From positions 219,952-283,951 of the forward strand of contig NZ_JABBWV010000008.1 of NCBI RefSeq assembly GCF_012999535.1: a stretch of 64,000 bases of DNA, given 5' to 3'. Both the position numbers and the translations under genes were made by a program. Of this stretch, positions 36,672 to 46,005 are shown in pieces; positions within the stretch are counted from its first letter, which is position 1, and every line of letters begins with the position of its first letter. A model generated the notes under the pieces. The model saw nothing but the letters and a program-made list of their open reading frames with translations. It did no database searches and had not been told where the DNA came from. The stretch comes from Microbispora sp. H11081 (GTDB lineage: Bacteria > Actinomycetota > Actinomycetes > Streptosporangiales > Streptosporangiaceae).

Positions 36672-38357
36672 ATGGGACGGGCCAATGACGAGGCGGCGGC
36701 CGCGCTGCAGGAGTACGCCGAGCTCTTCGCGCTGAACGGCGGGGACGCCTTCCGTGTGCGCAGCTACCAGAGGGCGGCCAAGTCCATCGCGGGCTTCCCC
36801 GAGGACCTCACCGGGGAGAGCCTGCGGTCGATCCCCGGCGTGGGCGAGGCGATCGCCAAGAAGATCGAGGAGTTCCTGGAGCGCGGGAGCTTCCGCCAGC
36901 TCGACGACCTGCGCGCCCGGGTGCCCGAGGGGGTCCGCAGGCTGACCCGGATCCCGTCGCTCGGCCCGAAGAAGGCGCTGTTCCTGTTCCAGGAACTCGG
37001 CGTCGACTCCCCCGCCGCGCTCGCCGAGGCGATCCGGGCCGGCCGCCTGAACGGCCTGCGCGGCTTCGGCGCCAAGACAGAGGAGAACCTGCTTAAGGGC
37101 ATCGAGCACATGGAGCGCTCGGGCGGCCGGGTCCACCTCGGCGTCGCGGCCGACCTGGCCGACCGGGTCATCGCGTCGCTGCCCGCCGACCGCATCGCCT
37201 TCGCCGGGTCGCTGCGCCGGATGAGCGAGACCATCGGCGACATCGACGTGCTCGCCGTGGGCGACCCCGCCCTGATGGAGCTGTTCGCGCGGCAGCCGTA
37301 TGTCACCGAGGTCATCGCGAAGGGCGAGCGGAAGACCTCGGTCAGGACCGACCGCGGCCTCCAGGTGGACCTGCGGCTGGTCCCCGCCGAGTCGTGGGGC
37401 GCGGCGATGATCTATTTCACCGGCAGCAAGGAGCACAACGTCCGCATCCGGGAGATGGCGGTCAAGAAGGGCTGGAAGCTGTCGGAGTACGGCCTGTTCG
37501 ACGGCGACCGCGTCATCGCCTCGGAGACCGAGGAGGAGATCTACAACGCGCTCGGCATGCAGTGGGTGCCTCCCACGCTGCGCGAGGACGGCGGCGAGGT
37601 GGAGGCCGCGCTGCGCGACGAGCTGCCGCGCCTGGTCGAGCTGCACGACCTGCGGGGCGACCTGCACACCCACACCGACCTGACCGACGGGATCGCCTCG
37701 CTGGAGGACATGGTCGCCGCCGCCGCGATGCGCGGCTACTCCTACTACGCGGTGACCGACCACGCACCCGACCTGGTCATGCAGCGGATGACCCTCGACA
37801 AGGCGCTCGCCCAGCGCGCCCGCATCGCCGAGCTGCAGAAGAGCTACCCGGCCATGCGGTTGCTGCACGGCAGCGAGCTGAACATCGCCCCGGACGGCTC
37901 GGTCGACTGGCCGGCCGAGGTGCTCGCCGGCTTCGACGTCTGCGTCGCGTCGGTGCACTCGCACTTCACCCAGTCGCGGGAGGAGATGACCCGCCGCTTC
38001 ATCGCGGCGTGCGAGAACCCGCACGTCCACGTCATCGGCCACCCGACGACCCGGAAGATCGGCAAGCGGCCGCCGGTGGACGCGGACTGGGAGACGGTGT
38101 TCCGCGCCGCCGCCAGGACCGGCACGATCATGGAGATCGACTCCTACCCCGACCGCGCCGACCTGCCCTCCGACCTGGTGCGGCTCGCCCGTCACCACGG
38201 CGTGAAGTTCTCGATCGACAGCGACTCCCACGCGATCCCCCACCTGGCCCACCAGAGGTTCGGCGTCGGCATCGCGCAGCGGGCCTGGCTCACCCCCGAC
38301 GACGTGGTCAACACCTGGCCCCTCGACCGCCTGCTGGCCCACCTGGGCAGGGCCTGA
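36672..38357 (+). CDS. polX: family X DNA polymerase/3'-5' exonuclease (PolX)
   Basis: 561 residues, the usual bacterial PolX length. N-terminal helix-hairpin-helix segments (SIPGVGEAIAKKIEEFL, IPSLGPKKALFLFQELG) bind DNA. The nucleotidyltransferase core has FAGSLRRMSETIGDIDVLAVGD with the metal Asp pair (about 191-195). A C-terminal PHP domain from about 331 (LRGDLHTHTDLTDG, VTDHAPD, HGSELNIAPDG, SVHSHF) provides the Mn-dependent exonuclease. It works in base excision and gap repair. Together with the LigD-type polymerase at 3.2-4.4 kb, this window has two repair polymerases. Confidence 0.95.
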   Translation: MGRANDEAAAALQEYAELFALNGGDAFRVRSYQRAAKSIAGFPEDLTGESLRSIPGVGEAIAKKIEEFLERGSFRQLDDLRARVPEGVRRLTRIPSLGPKKALFLFQELGVDSPAALAEAIRAGRLNGLRGFGAKTEENLLKGIEHMERSGGRVHLGVAADLADRVIASLPADRIAFAGSLRRMSETIGDIDVLAVGDPALMELFARQPYVTEVIAKGERKTSVRTDRGLQVDLRLVPAESWGAAMIYFTGSKEHNVRIREMAVKKGWKLSEYGLFDGDRVIASETEEEIYNALGMQWVPPTLREDGGEVEAALRDELPRLVELHDLRGDLHTHTDLTDGIASLEDMVAAAAMRGYSYYAVTDHAPDLVMQRMTLDKALAQRARIAELQKSYPAMRLLHGSELNIAPDGSVDWPAEVLAGFDVCVASVHSHFTQSREEMTRRFIAACENPHVHVIGHPTTRKIGKRPPVDADWETVFRAAARTGTIMEIDSYPDRADLPSDLVRLARHHGVKFSIDSDSHAIPHLAHQRFGVGIAQRAWLTPDDVVNTWPLDRLLAHLGRA

Positions 38358-38646
38358 CCACACCGCTCGGCCGCCCCTTGAGCCATGAGCCGGGCGGAGC
38401 GCGGAGTCCCTCGGGCAGGTCACGGTCGCGCCTGAACATCCCCGGGCGGCACGTGGGAGAAATGCGCCGGTAACCGTCCGCGGCGATGATGGTCGCGGCG
38501 CGTGGCCGGGTGGTCGCCGCGCGCCGCGGCTCGCCGCGAACGCGGGAACGACCGCCGGGCGACGGCACAGCCGACCGGAGCCGGGCGGAGAAACGGGCCC
38601 GCCGACCGGCGGCGGATGGGGGCGGCGTGAGCGGGAGGATGACGAG

Positions 38647-40212
38647 ATGCGCCAGTTGACGGCACTCGACGCGCAGTTCCTGAGCGTCGAGTCGGCGACG
38701 ACCGCCGCCCATGTGGCGGGTGTCACCGTGCTCGACCCGTCGACCTCGCCGTCCGGCGCCCTGACGAGGGAGGCGCTGGTCGCCCTGCTGCGCGAGCGGC
38801 TCCATCTGGTGCCGCCGCTGCGGATGCGGCTGGCCGACGTGCCCTTCGGGCTCGACCGGCCGTACTGGCTCGACGACCCGGACGTGGACCTCGACGCGCA
38901 CGTGCACGAGACCATCCTTCCCGCGCCCGGCGGCGAGCGGGAACTGGCGGCGTACGTGGCGGGCGTGCACGCGCGGCGGCTCGACCGGGCGCGGCCTCTG
39001 TGGGAGGCGCACCTCGTCCACGGCCTCGCGGGCGGCCGCTGCGCCCTCTACATGAAGGTGCACCACTGCGCGATCGACGGCGTGTCCGGTTCGGAGATCC
39101 TGGCCGCGCTGCTCGACCCGTCCCCGCATGGGCACCGGGTGGACCCGCCCGCCGCCCCTGCGCAGCCCGCGTCTTCTGGGCCTCCCAGCCTGCTCGCGAT
39201 GCTCGCCGGGGCGGTCACCCGGTCGATCGTCCAGCCGGTGGAGGCGTTCTGCTCGCTCGCCCGCGCCGCCGCCGACCTGGACACGATCCCCGTGGTCGCG
39301 GCGCTGCCCGACGCCCGGCTCGTGGCCCAGGCCGCCCGCGCGCTCGCGGGCGACTCGCGCCCGCTGCCCGAGACGCCGCCGCTGGCCGCGCCGCGCACGC
39401 CGTTCAACGGCCCGATCTCCGGCGCACGCGAGGTCGCCTTCGGCTCCGTGCCGCTGACGGAGGTCAGGAGGGTGGCCAGGGCCTTCGGCATGGGCCCGAA
39501 CGACGTGGTGATGACGCTGTGCGCCTCGGCGCTACGGCGGTGGCTGATCGCCCACGACGCGCTGCCCGACCGGCCGCTCGTGGCCGCCGTGCCGGTGGCC
39601 CTGCGGTCCCGTACGCAGGGCGCGGACGGGTCGTCCCGCGAGAGCGGGCGGGTCGGCAACCGCATCTCGGCGATGATCACACCGCTGGCCACCGACGTCG
39701 CCTGCCCCGAGGAGCGGCTGACTGCCGTGCGCTCCGCGCTCGCGACCGCCAAGCGGCGCTTCGCCGTGTCCCACCGCACCTGGCTGGACGACGTGTGCGC
39801 GATGGTGCCGAACGCCTTCGCGGCGCTGGCCACGCCCGTGGTGTTCCGCCTCGCGGGCGTCGCGGGGGCCGGCGTCAACCTCATCGTGTCGAACGTGCCG
39901 GGTCCCCGGGTGCCGTTGTATCTCCGCGGCGCCCGCATGCTGTCCTACCACCCGCTGTCGGTGGTCACCGACGCCACCGGCGGGCTCAGCGTCACCTGCG
40001 CGTCCTACGGGGACCGGCTGGACTTCGGCGTCGTCGCCTGCCCCACCCGGGTGCCGGACGTCTGGAGCGTGATCGACCACCTGCGCGAGGCGATGGACGA
40101 ACTCCTGGCCCTGCTCGACGGCTCCCAGAACGGCGTGGCCCGCCACGAGGACTCGCGTTCCTTGCCGCCCGGGGAGGAGCGGCGGGAGCGGCAGGACATG
40201 GTGCCCGCCTGA
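38647..40212 (+). CDS. wax ester synthase/diacylglycerol acyltransferase (WS/DGAT)
   Basis: 521 residues. The acyltransferase motif HHCAIDG (about 139-145, HHxxxDG) is intact. Family blocks QLTALDAQFLSVES at the start, VHARRLDRARPLWEAHLVHGL, GPNDVVMTLCASALRRWL and the C-terminal NLIVSNVPGP are all present. It makes triacylglycerol or wax esters from acyl-CoA at the membrane. GGGAGG lies 8 nt before the ATG. The C-terminal 40 residues are charged. The preceding 289 bp hold no gene I can support. It converges with a TetR gene. Confidence 0.92.
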   Translation: MRQLTALDAQFLSVESATTAAHVAGVTVLDPSTSPSGALTREALVALLRERLHLVPPLRMRLADVPFGLDRPYWLDDPDVDLDAHVHETILPAPGGERELAAYVAGVHARRLDRARPLWEAHLVHGLAGGRCALYMKVHHCAIDGVSGSEILAALLDPSPHGHRVDPPAAPAQPASSGPPSLLAMLAGAVTRSIVQPVEAFCSLARAAADLDTIPVVAALPDARLVAQAARALAGDSRPLPETPPLAAPRTPFNGPISGAREVAFGSVPLTEVRRVARAFGMGPNDVVMTLCASALRRWLIAHDALPDRPLVAAVPVALRSRTQGADGSSRESGRVGNRISAMITPLATDVACPEERLTAVRSALATAKRRFAVSHRTWLDDVCAMVPNAFAALATPVVFRLAGVAGAGVNLIVSNVPGPRVPLYLRGARMLSYHPLSVVTDATGGLSVTCASYGDRLDFGVVACPTRVPDVWSVIDHLREAMDELLALLDGSQNGVARHEDSRSLPPGEERRERQDMVPA

Positions 40213-40214
40213 CC

Positions 40215-40236
40215 CGGGAGGAAGACCGGCCTCCCG
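40215..40236. terminator. short stem-loop between WS/DGAT and TetR genes
   Basis: CGGGAGG (40215-40221) and CCTCCCG (40230-40236), 7 bp, 8-nt loop, between convergent genes. Confidence 0.45.
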
Positions 40237-40251
40237 TCGGTGCGGGCCTCC

Positions 40252-40857
40252 TCAGTGCAGCGCGCCCGCGATCAGCTCCGCGACCGCGTCGGGGTCGATG
40301 TGGTGGCCGGTGAGCAGGCAGATGCTCTCCTGGTAGAGCAGGACCGCGGCGAAGGTCGCGGCGGCGGCCTCCAGCCGTGCGGCGTCGCCGCGCCCGCCCG
40401 GCAGGGCGAGTTCCAGCGCGAACCTGGCCCGGTGGATGATCTCGGCGTTGAGGCGGCCGAGCCGCTCCCGTACGGACAGGTGGGTGTCGGCCTCGCGGAA
40501 CAGGATGCGGCGCATCGCGGGGGACGCGTGCAGCGGCAGCCTGCGGGCGAGGCGCGACAACGCGCCCGCCGCGTCGCCGGGGACCGCCTCGACCTCCTCC
40601 TCGACCACCACGGCGCGCTCGTCCACCAGCGCGATCAGCACGTCGATCTTGCGGGGGAAGTAGTGGAAGACCAGGCCCTTGGGCACGCCGGCCAGTTCGG
40701 CGATGCGCGCGGTCGGCGTGGCCTCGTAGCCGCCGTCCGCGAACAGTTCCTCGGCGGCGTCGAGGATGCGGGTGCGGGCGTCGCCGTCGGGCGGCTGCCC
40801 CCCTCTCCGCGAACGTGAACGTGACCACGCCTTGGCGGTCTGGAGAGGGCTGTCCAC
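40252..40857 (-). CDS. TetR family transcriptional regulator
   Basis: 201 residues. The N-terminal helix-turn-helix (about 26-72) reads RTRILDAAEELFADGGYEATPTARIAELAGVPKGLVFHYFPRK. The C-terminal ligand domain is helical with no recognisable ligand signature. GTG start. It converges with the WS/DGAT gene and may control lipid genes, but a target site was not identified next to it. Confidence 0.9.
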   Translation of the reverse strand: MDSPLQTAKAWSRSRSRRGGQPPDGDARTRILDAAEELFADGGYEATPTARIAELAGVPKGLVFHYFPRKIDVLIALVDERAVVVEEEVEAVPGDAAGALSRLARRLPLHASPAMRRILFREADTHLSVRERLGRLNAEIIHRARFALELALPGGRGDAARLEAAAATFAAVLLYQESICLLTGHHIDPDAVAELIAGALH

Positions 40858-40917
40858 GGACCGAACGATAACCAGAGTGGGTGCCCCAACACCATGACGT
40901 AAGGGACAGGGCAGGCA

Positions 40918-40975
40918 TACGCCCGGCCGTGCGGCTCGCTGCTGTGGGCGGGCGCGGCGCGCACGGCCGGGCGTA
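40918..40975 (-). terminator. long stem-loop after the actP operon
   Basis: 40918-40933 pairs perfectly over 16 bp with 40960-40975 (core ACGCCCGGCCGTGC), loop 26 nt. It lies 72 bp past the actP stop and 60 bp before the TetR start. Confidence 0.6.
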
Positions 40976-41047
40976 AGGGGGTGGCCGGCTCCCCGGCGGC
41001 GATGGACGGCGCCGCCGGGAGGCCGGACGTACGGCCGGAAACGGGTG

Positions 41048-42658
41048 TCAGTGGCTGCTGGCCTTCTCGGCGCCGAGCCCGGTCAGCGCGCGGACCTCGA
41101 TCTCGGCGTACTTCTCCGCGTTGTGCTCCTTGCTCAGGATCGTGCCGAGGTAGCCGCACAGGAAGCCGATCGGGATCGAGAAGATGCCCGGGTTCGACAG
41201 CGGGATCAGGTGGAAGTCGGCGTCGGGGAACATCGCCGTCGGCGCGCCCGAGACGACCGGCGAGAAGATCACCAGCACCACGGCGGAGACCAGGCCGCCG
41301 TAGATGGCCGAGACCGCGCCCGCCGTGTTGAACCTCTTCCAGAACAGGCTGTACAGGATCGCCGGCAGGTTGCCCGACGCGGCGACCGCGAAGGCCAGCG
41401 AGACGAGGAAGGCCACGTTGAGCGACTGGGCGAAGATGCTCAGCGCGATCGCGACCGCGCCGATCACGAACGCGGAGATCCGGGCGACCACGACCTCCTG
41501 GCGCTCGGTGGCGCCACCCCGCTTGAACACATGGGCGTACAGGTCGTGGGCGAAGCTGGAGGAGGACGCGAGGGTCAGGCCCGCGACGACCGCGAGGATC
41601 GTGGCGAACGCGACCGCCGCGATGACCGCCAGCAGGACCGTGCCGCCGACGTCGCCGAAGAGGTCCTGGCCCACCTGCTGCGCGAGCAGCGGGGCCGCCG
41701 TGTTGCCCGCCTTGTCGGCCTCGGCGATCGTCTTCGAGCCCACCACGGCGGCGGCGCCGAAGCCGAGCACCAGCGTCAGCAGGTAGAACACGCCGATGAT
41801 GCCGATGCCCCACATGACCGACTTGCGGGCGTCCCTGGCGGTCGGGACCGTGTAGAAGCGGATGAGCACGTGCGGCAGGCCGGCGGTGCCGAGCACCAGG
41901 GCCAGGCCGAGGCTGATCAGGTCGATCTTGCCCCAGACGCCCTGGGCGTCGGTGCCGTACTTGAGGCCGGGCTTGAGGAACGCCTCGCCCTTGCCGCTCG
42001 CGGCCGCGGCGTCGCCGAGTAGCCCGGACAGGTTGAAGCCGAACTTGCCGAGCACGAGCAGGGTGATCAGCGCCGCGCCGACCATCAGCATGACGGCCTT
42101 GACGATCTGCACCCAGGTGGTGCCCTTCATGCCGCCGAACACGACATAGATGATCATCAGCAGGCCGACCGCGATGATCGTCCAGACCTTGCCCGCCGCG
42201 GAGTGCACGCCGAGCAGCAGACCGACGAGCGCGCCCGCGCCGACCATCTGCGCGAGCAGGTAGAAGATGCTCACGACGATCGTGGACACGCCGGCCGCCG
42301 TACGGACCGGGCGCGGCGACATCCGGAACGCCAGCACGTCGGCCATCGTGTACTTGCCGGAGTTGCGCATGAGCTCGGCGACGAGCAGCAGCGCCACCAG
42401 CCAGGCGACGAGGAAGCCGATCGAGTAGAGGAAGCCGTCGTAGCCCGACAGCGCGATGATGCCGGCGATGCCGAGGAACGACGCGGCCGACATGTAGTCG
42501 CCGCCGATCGCCAGGCCGTTCTGCAGCCCGCTGAACGAACGGCCGCCCGCGTAGAAGTCCGACGCGCTCTTGGTGTTGCGGCTCGCCCAGAAGGTGATCG
42601 CCAGCGTGCCGGCGACGAAGATGACAAAGAGGATCGTGGACAGCGTCTCGTGACTCAC
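41048..42658 (-). CDS. actP: cation/acetate symporter, SSS family
   Basis: 536 residues with about thirteen membrane helices. ActP-type features are FWASRNTKSASDFYAGGRSFSGLQNGLAIGGDYMSAASFLGI, YTMADVLAFRM, and GLPHVLIRFYTVPTARDARKSV. It takes up acetate and similar short carboxylates with Na+ or H+. Its ATG overlaps the DUF485 gene by 4 bp, the normal partner of ActP. A possible Crp-type site lies before the pair. It is a paralogue of the symporter gene at 43207-44682. Confidence 0.92.
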   Translation of the reverse strand: MSHETLSTILFVIFVAGTLAITFWASRNTKSASDFYAGGRSFSGLQNGLAIGGDYMSAASFLGIAGIIALSGYDGFLYSIGFLVAWLVALLLVAELMRNSGKYTMADVLAFRMSPRPVRTAAGVSTIVVSIFYLLAQMVGAGALVGLLLGVHSAAGKVWTIIAVGLLMIIYVVFGGMKGTTWVQIVKAVMLMVGAALITLLVLGKFGFNLSGLLGDAAAASGKGEAFLKPGLKYGTDAQGVWGKIDLISLGLALVLGTAGLPHVLIRFYTVPTARDARKSVMWGIGIIGVFYLLTLVLGFGAAAVVGSKTIAEADKAGNTAAPLLAQQVGQDLFGDVGGTVLLAVIAAVAFATILAVVAGLTLASSSSFAHDLYAHVFKRGGATERQEVVVARISAFVIGAVAIALSIFAQSLNVAFLVSLAFAVAASGNLPAILYSLFWKRFNTAGAVSAIYGGLVSAVVLVIFSPVVSGAPTAMFPDADFHLIPLSNPGIFSIPIGFLCGYLGTILSKEHNAEKYAEIEVRALTGLGAEKASSH

Positions 42659-42999
42659 TTGGCGCCCTCCCCGACCTCGTCGCGGCGCTCGGCCTCGCCC
42701 CGCAGTTCGTCGGCGATCGGGTCGAGCTTGGCCGCCGCGTGCCGCGAGTACGCCCAGGCGATCAAGAACGTCGACACGAACTGCAGCACGCCGAAGACGA
42801 GGGCGACGTTGATGTTGCCGAACAGCTTGGCGCCCATGAAGTCACGGGCGAACCCGGACAGCACAACGTAGAGCAGGTACCACGCCAGGAAGGCGACGGT
42901 CATGGGGAAGGCCCAGGAACGGTAGCGACGGCGCAGCTCCTGGAACTGCTCACCCGCTTGTATACGCTCGTAAACCGATGGATCGTGCTGGACGGTCAC
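42655..42999 (-). CDS. DUF485 membrane protein, partner of ActP
   Basis: 114 residues with two membrane helices (about 35-57 and 70-92) flanked by basic and acidic tails. RYRSWAFPMTVAFLAWYLLYVVLSGFARDFM is the DUF485 signature region. E. coli YjcH is the equivalent partner of ActP. GTG start with an excellent SD GGAGGAG 5 nt upstream. It overlaps actP by 4 bp. Confidence 0.9.
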   Translation of the reverse strand: MTVQHDPSVYERIQAGEQFQELRRRYRSWAFPMTVAFLAWYLLYVVLSGFARDFMGAKLFGNINVALVFGVLQFVSTFLIAWAYSRHAAAKLDPIADELRGEAERRDEVGEGAK

Positions 43000-43015
43000 A
43001 AGTTCTCCTCCGGCA

Positions 43016-43033
43016 AAGTGATCTGAATCACTT
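43016..43033. promoter_or_regulatory. candidate Crp/GlxR-type operator before the DUF485-actP operon
   Basis: AAGTGAT (43016-43022) and ATCACTT (43027-43033) form a perfect 18-bp palindrome containing GTGA-N6-TCAC, the core of the Crp-family site. It sits immediately upstream of the SD of the DUF485 gene. Confidence 0.55.
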
Positions 43034-43206
43034 CAACGTAGGAGCGCGGCGCGCCCGCCGACGAGCCCCGTTGCCCGCCGCGTCGCCCAGCCGTACCGCC
43101 CGCTCGGTCACCTGGCGCGTCCGTGCGACGAATGGTCGTTTGGACGCGCCGAGCGGTCGCGCCCGGGGAGTATGGCGAGGGCCCGCGTGCGCCGGACGAC
43201 GGCGGG

Positions 43207-44682
43207 CTACATGAACCGCGGGCGCCAGTCGCCTCGGTCGACGTTCAGCGTCTCCGGCGTGTGCAGGCGGACCATGGTGCGCGCGACGCCGCGCGGCACC
43301 CGCGACGGCGTCAGCAGCGAGACCACCACCATGACCGTGAACGACACCGGCACCGTCCAGGCCGCGGGCTGGGCCAGCAGCGACCCCGCCCAGCCGGTGT
43401 GTGGGCCTCCGGTGATCGTGACCACGACCGCCACGCAGGCCAGCCCTCCGCCGGCCAGCAGCCCCGCCATCGCGCCGGCCGTCGTCAGCCTCCGCCACCA
43501 GATGCCGAGCACGAGCAGCGGGCAGAACGACGAGGCGGCCACGGCGAACGCCAGCCCCACCACGGTCGCGACCGGCAGCGACCGCGCCGCGCCGGCCAGC
43601 GCGAGCGGCACGAGCACCGCGAGCACGGTCGCGACGCGGAACGCGCGCACCCCGCCGCGCAGGATGTCCTGCGCGATCACCCCGGCGACCGACACCGTCA
43701 GCCCCGACGACGTCGACAGGAACGCGGCGAACGCCCCCGCCGTCACCAGCGCGGTCAGGAAGTCGCCCACCGGCCCGCCGACCAGGTGGCCGGGCAGCGC
43801 GAGGACCACGGTGTCGCTCTCCGGCATGCCGTAGACGTGCCCGAGGTAGCCGTACACGGCGGGCATCACGTAGAAGGCGCCGAGCAGCGTCAGCACGATG
43901 AGCGTGGTGCGGCGGGCGGCCCTGCCGTCGGGGTTGGTGTAGAAGCGGACGAGCACGTGCGGCAGCCCCATCGTGCCGAGGAACGTCGCGATGATCAGCG
44001 AGTACGTCTCGTAGACGGGGTGCTCGCGGCCGTGCAGCGGCAGCGCCCACTCGTCCCCGGGGGCGAGCCCCGGCGTCCCGTCTGACCACCAGGCCACGAG
44101 CATGAACGCGAGCGGCACCGCCAGCGCGGTCAGCTTGAGCCAGTACTGGAAGGCCTGGACGAAGGTGATCGACCGCATGCCGCCCGACAGCACGTTGGTC
44201 GCGACCACCGCCGCCACCAGCAGGCTGCCCGCCCACGGCGGCGCCCCGGTGATCGTACGGAAGACCAGCCCGGCGCTCTGGAACTGCGGCATGAGATACA
44301 GCCAGCCGATCAGCACGACGAGCACGCTCGACAGCCGCCGCACCGCCATCGACTCCAGCCGCGCCTCGGCGAAGTCCGGCAGGGTGTAGGCCCCCGACCG
44401 CCGCAGCGGCGCCGACACCAGCACGAGCAGCACGAGGTAGCCGCCGGTCCAGCCGACCGGCAGCCACAGCATGTCCGCGCCGAAGGTGAGGATCAGCCCC
44501 GCGATGCCGAGGAAGGAGGCCGCCGACAGGTACTCGCCTCCGATCGCCGAGGCGTTCCACAGCGGCGACACCGTCCGCGAGGCGACGTAGAAGTCCGACG
44601 TGGTGCGGGACATCCGGATGCCGAACGCGCCGACGAGGACGGTCGCCAGCATCACCAGGACGACCGCCGCGATCTGGCTCAC
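43207..44682 (-). CDS. second SSS-family acetate/pyruvate-type symporter
   Basis: 491 residues, about thirteen helices. Shared ActP motifs include TSDFYVASRTVSPLWNASAIGGEYLSAASFLGI, YTLPDFAEARL, and GLPHVLVRFYTNPDGRAARRT. It is clearly paralogous to actP but shorter and more divergent, so its substrate may differ (pyruvate, propionate). GTG start. It follows a DUF485-like gene by 13 bp and lies in the same run as the LytTR regulator, suggesting that the two-component pair controls it. Confidence 0.9.
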   Translation of the reverse strand: MSQIAAVVLVMLATVLVGAFGIRMSRTTSDFYVASRTVSPLWNASAIGGEYLSAASFLGIAGLILTFGADMLWLPVGWTGGYLVLLVLVSAPLRRSGAYTLPDFAEARLESMAVRRLSSVLVVLIGWLYLMPQFQSAGLVFRTITGAPPWAGSLLVAAVVATNVLSGGMRSITFVQAFQYWLKLTALAVPLAFMLVAWWSDGTPGLAPGDEWALPLHGREHPVYETYSLIIATFLGTMGLPHVLVRFYTNPDGRAARRTTLIVLTLLGAFYVMPAVYGYLGHVYGMPESDTVVLALPGHLVGGPVGDFLTALVTAGAFAAFLSTSSGLTVSVAGVIAQDILRGGVRAFRVATVLAVLVPLALAGAARSLPVATVVGLAFAVAASSFCPLLVLGIWWRRLTTAGAMAGLLAGGGLACVAVVVTITGGPHTGWAGSLLAQPAAWTVPVSFTVMVVVSLLTPSRVPRGVARTMVRLHTPETLNVDRGDWRPRFM

Positions 44683-44695
44683 CCGGGTGCCATCC

Positions 44696-45130
44696 TCACC
44701 GGCGCTCCATGAGCTCGGCGAAGTCCCGCTCGTTGCGCTCGGCCTGCCGCACGTACAGCCACGCGCCCACGACGAGCGCCGGGTAGATCAGCCCGGCCAG
44801 CACCACCCACGGCAGCGGCAACCCGAACACCTGGGCCTCGCGCAACTCCGGGGCCAGCAGGAACAGCAGCGGCAGACCACCCACGACGCAGGCCATCACG
44901 GTGCACACGAACAACGCCAGCCGGAACTGGGTCCGCACCAGGGAGCCCATGTAGACCTCGCCCAGGCGGGTCTGCTCGTCGATCTCCCGGGTGAGCGGGT
45001 GCCGCGGCCTGCGCGCCGCCGCCGTCCGGGGGCTGGTCACCGTCACCCTGCGGGCCTTGCCGCCCGGCGCGGCCGCCTCGCCCTGTCCGCGCGCGCCCGC
45101 CCCCGCCCTGCGGGGCTTGCCCGTCACCAC
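44696..45130 (-). CDS. DUF485-like membrane protein, partner of the second symporter
   Basis: 144 residues. A basic Arg/Ala-rich N-terminal 45 residues precede HPLTREIDEQTRLGEVYMGSLVRTQFRLAL and two membrane helices (about 75-97 and 107-129), the DUF485 layout. The N-terminal extension is longer than in the actP partner. GTG start with GGAG 7 nt upstream, 16 bp after the response regulator stop. Confidence 0.85.
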   Translation of the reverse strand: MVTGKPRRAGAGARGQGEAAAPGGKARRVTVTSPRTAAARRPRHPLTREIDEQTRLGEVYMGSLVRTQFRLALFVCTVMACVVGGLPLLFLLAPELREAQVFGLPLPWVVLAGLIYPALVVGAWLYVRQAERNERDFAELMERR

Positions 45131-45146
45131 GGGGACTCCGCGGCGC

Positions 45147-45896
45147 TCACCGGGCCTGGCCCTTCCTTGCCCGGCGGACGAGCAGGTCGCGCAGCTCCCG
45201 GGTGTGCCGGCGACTCACCGGGATCTCGGTGTCGCCCACCCGCACCACGCACTTGCCCGAGTCGATGTGCAGCTCGTCGATGTGCTTGACCGCGACCAGA
45301 TGGCTGCGGTGGACGCGCAGGAACCCGGCCGACGCCCAGCGTTCCTCCAGCGTGGCGAGCGGGATGCGGACCAGGTGGCTGCCGGTCGCCGTATGCAGCC
45401 GCGCGTAGTCGCCCTGCGCCTCCACATAACGCACCTCGGTGCTGGCCACGAACCGGGTGACGCCGCCCAGCTCGACCGGGATCGTGTCCGCCTGCGGCCC
45501 CTCCCCCGGCTCTCCCCTGCTGCCGCACACCCGGCGGATCGCCTCGGACAGCCGCTCCGGCCGTACGGGCTTGAGGAGGTAGTCCTCCGCCTTCAGCTCG
45601 AACGCGTCCACCGCGTGGGCCTCGTACGCGGTCACGAACACGATCTTCGGGGGACGGGTGAACTGGGTCAGCAGCCGCCCCAGCACCACCCCGTCGAGCC
45701 CGCGCATGCGGATGTCGAGGAAGACCGCGTCCACCGGCCTGCCGTCCGCGATGGCGCGGTCGAGCAGCCGCAGCGCGGCGGCCCCGTCGCGGGCGGTGAG
45801 CACGTCGCCGATGCGGGGGTCCGCGCGCAACAGGTAGGCGACGTCCTCCAGCGCGGGCTGCTCGTCGTCCACAGCCAGAACCCGCAGACCGCTCAC
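45147..45896 (-). CDS. LytTR family response regulator
   Basis: 249 residues from GTG 45896 (AGAGGGG 5 nt upstream); the frame is open to 45956. Receiver domain 1-120 with VLAVDDEQPALED and phospho-acceptor Asp in VFLDIRMRG (about 60), Lys in KPVRPERL. The C-terminal LytTR DNA-binding domain (about 150-249) contains VRYVEAQGDYARLHTATGSHLVRIPLATLEERW and FLRVHRSHLVAVKHI. It pairs with the LytS-like kinase at 46711-47889. Related pairs sense carboxylates and drive symporters, which fits the downstream genes. Confidence 0.92.
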   Translation of the reverse strand: MSGLRVLAVDDEQPALEDVAYLLRADPRIGDVLTARDGAAALRLLDRAIADGRPVDAVFLDIRMRGLDGVVLGRLLTQFTRPPKIVFVTAYEAHAVDAFELKAEDYLLKPVRPERLSEAIRRVCGSRGEPGEGPQADTIPVELGGVTRFVASTEVRYVEAQGDYARLHTATGSHLVRIPLATLEERWASAGFLRVHRSHLVAVKHIDELHIDSGKCVVRVGDTEIPVSRRHTRELRDLLVRRARKGQAR

Positions 45897-46005
45897 GATC
45901 ACCCCTCTCACCCACCGATCCATTAGAGAGTGATGACCGGAACGTGCGGAAGTCAACGCCTCCTCATCACGACCGCATCACGGCTCGGATCGCGGCGGGC
46001 AGAGG

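Noticed and set aside
38358..38646. Possible gene or structured RNA in the 289-bp gap before WS/DGAT
   Set aside because: Only GC-rich sequence without a convincing stem-loop or start codon context was seen.
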